Source: Bacillota bacterium (lineage in GTDB: Bacteria > Bacillota > Clostridia > Lachnospirales > Cellulosilyticaceae). From it: a stretch of DNA of 7,257 nucleotides. A program made the position numbers and the translations under genes. The stretch spans positions 1 through 7,257 of the forward strand of contig JAEXBC010000154.1 in assembly GCA_023457875.1 (NCBI GenBank). The letters are read 5' to 3'. The notes beneath the pieces are model-generated. The model ran no database searches. It was not told the DNA's origin and saw nothing but the letters and a program-made list of their open reading frames with translations. Of the stretch, positions 5,893 to 7,257 are shown in pieces. Within the stretch, counting starts at the first letter, position 1; each line of letters begins with the position of its first letter.

Positions 5893-7257
5893 ATGACTGA
5901 ACAGAATCAAGAAAAAGATCTGCTAGGTGTATCGGCAGATACCAAAAAGATAGAATTATTACTAAGACAAGGGGACATAGAGGAAGAAATCAGCCTTGTT
6001 GACTTAATAAAGAAGCTATGGAATGGAAGAAGGCTCATTATTCTTATGACCATTATTGGGCTTGTAGTAGGTATGCTAGGTGCAACTACCTATCAGGTGG
6101 TACTTAATCCTGTTGTAGCTACAACTTCCACAGGACTTAGAATTTATGTGGATACCACAACGGTTGATAAAAAGGATCTTGTACAATACGTAGCAGAGTT
6201 TGATATCAAGAAGCTTAAAGATGAGGAAGTCTTAAAGAAAGCAGTTGAATTAGCCGAGCTTACAGAGCGTAATGTTGATCTAAAGCAATTAAAGAACGCT
6301 ATTGAGATTACAGACACACCGCTTCAAGATACTCAACCAATAGATGGTGGTATTAACAAAAATTATACACTTGAATTAAATGTAACAAAGAGTATGAACG
6401 TGAATGCAGAAGAAGGCCAAAAACTTCTTGATAGTTTGATTGAGAGCTATAAACTATGGATTATAAATACATATGTTCAAAAAGACCTATTGGTGGTTGG
6501 AACCAAGTATCTAGACTTAGCTGACTTAGATTATATAGAAGTGATTCGTATTATGAAGAGCGACGTAAATAATATGCAGCTTTATCTACAAGATAAAGTA
6601 AGGGAAGCTTCTATTGAAAACGAGCATATATTTGATGAAGCCATTGCAAAGGTAGATGTGTTTAAAAAGAGCAATTTAAAAACGACAGAAGATCTCATTA
6701 ATGATTATTCAATTGCCAAGGATTCTAGTAGATTACCTTATGAATATGGCTTGATTATTGAAAATATTAGGTTTGAAAAAGAAAAGCTAGAAGCCAAGAT
6801 TAAAGCACAGACAGAAGTTATGGAAGCATATAGAGACAAGGAAAGCATTGTGATTGTGGATGATCAAGGGAACTATACTTATCCAACACGAAGGGAATTA
6901 AAGACAACGTATGATGCCTTAACTGAAGACTTAATGAAGAAAAAGGAAAATCTTATTGATCTTGAATATGAGATTGAAAAGTATACAAGATTAAAAGCTA
7001 GGGTTGAAGGTAAACAAATCACAAATCAAGCAGGAACCAAGGAGCTTGAACAAGTGGTTTCTGAAAATGTACAGAGCTTAACTCATAAAATGCAAGAATT
7101 AACCGAGAAAATTACAGATACGATGAATACCTACTACGACGTAGAATTATTAAAATCAAGCGTAACACAAGAAGAAATAGAGGTAGAAGAAGATAGCAGT
7201 ATCATAAAAATGATACTCATTATAATGGTAATGGGATTATTAGGTGCCATGTTAGGC
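5893..7257 (+). CDS. Wzz-type polysaccharide chain-length/co-polymerase protein, 3' end cut by the window
   Basis: Probably a polysaccharide co-polymerase that controls chain length and export with the Wzy-like polymerase. The frame is open for 455 codons to the window end with no stop. AAGGAGG lies 5 bases before the ATG. A 36-residue acidic cytoplasmic head leads into EISLVDLIKKLW (32-43), the start motif of the Wzz/FepE/Wzc N-terminal family. The first membrane helix follows at about 48-67. A long extracytoplasmic region (about 70-435) is rich in Lys, Glu and Leu with likely coiled-coil helices, especially 245-330 and 345-420. A second membrane helix starts at about 439 and is truncated. 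The proline-rich motif usual before the second helix is missing; the segment there is acidic (EEIEVEEDSS). Whether a tyrosine kinase domain follows, as in Wzc, cannot be seen. It lies 53 bases after rfbB, in the same direction. Confidence 0.85.
   Translation, partial: MTEQNQEKDLLGVSADTKKIELLLRQGDIEEEISLVDLIKKLWNGRRLIILMTIIGLVVGMLGATTYQVVLNPVVATTSTGLRIYVDTTTVDKKDLVQYVAEFDIKKLKDEEVLKKAVELAELTERNVDLKQLKNAIEITDTPLQDTQPIDGGINKNYTLELNVTKSMNVNAEEGQKLLDSLIESYKLWIINTYVQKDLLVVGTKYLDLADLDYIEVIRIMKSDVNNMQLYLQDKVREASIENEHIFDEAIAKVDVFKKSNLKTTEDLINDYSIAKDSSRLPYEYGLIIENIRFEKEKLEAKIKAQTEVMEAYRDKESIVIVDDQGNYTYPTRRELKTTYDALTEDLMKKKENLIDLEYEIEKYTRLKARVEGKQITNQAGTKELEQVVSENVQSLTHKMQELTEKITDTMNTYYDVELLKSSVTQEEIEVEEDSSIIKMILIIMVMGLLGAMLG

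Noticed and set aside
5841..5900. Nineteen-residue reading frame between rfbB and the Wzz-type gene
   Set aside because: It has no ribosome binding site and runs through the ribosome binding site and start of the next gene.
1..7257. CRISPR arrays, tRNA or rRNA genes, insertion sequences
   Set aside because: No regularly spaced long repeats, cloverleaf-like segments, transposase reading frames or paired terminal repeats were seen on either strand.

Overview
The window looks like a piece of a low-GC Gram-positive chromosome, most likely from a clostridial Firmicute. The DNA is AT-rich with short intergenic gaps. Every gene start has a strong GGAGG-type ribosome binding site, and two extended -10 promoters of the housekeeping type are visible. 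Genus cannot be fixed from the sequence alone; a Lachnospiraceae-like clostridium is my best guess, at low confidence. The content is part of a surface or exopolysaccharide (EPS) biosynthesis locus.

Layout. Bases 1-211 are non-coding. They hold a possible + strand terminator at the left edge, a clear terminator for the minus-strand gene (50-85), and an extra hairpin (100-129). A polyprenyl-phosphate sugar phosphotransferase of the WcaJ type runs on the minus strand (212-1609). A 257-base divergent control region (1610-1866) separates it from a plus-strand run of four genes. That region contains one promoter per direction and three copies of an 8-bp repeat. The plus-strand genes are an O-antigen ligase/polymerase-like membrane protein (1867-3792), glucose-1-phosphate thymidylyltransferase rfbA/rmlA (3845-4723), dTDP-glucose 4,6-dehydratase rfbB/rmlB (4787-5839), and a Wzz-type chain-length/co-polymerase protein (5893 onward) that is cut by the window end. 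The gaps between the four are 52, 63 and 53 bases with no convincing terminator, so they probably form one operon that continues to the right.

How they fit together. This is the logic of a Wzx/Wzy-dependent polysaccharide pathway. The phosphotransferase loads the first sugar phosphate on undecaprenyl phosphate. RfbA and RfbB make dTDP-4-keto-6-deoxyglucose, a precursor of rhamnose and other deoxysugars. The O-antigen ligase/polymerase-like protein polymerises or transfers lipid-linked repeats outside the membrane, and the Wzz-type protein sets chain length. The flippase, other glycosyltransferases and rfbC/rfbD are not in the window.

I found no wholly new system. The points most worth a second look are a large extracytoplasmic, probably beta-rich insert in the polymerase-like protein, the lack of the usual proline-rich motif in the Wzz-type protein, and the repeat-bearing divergent promoter region.
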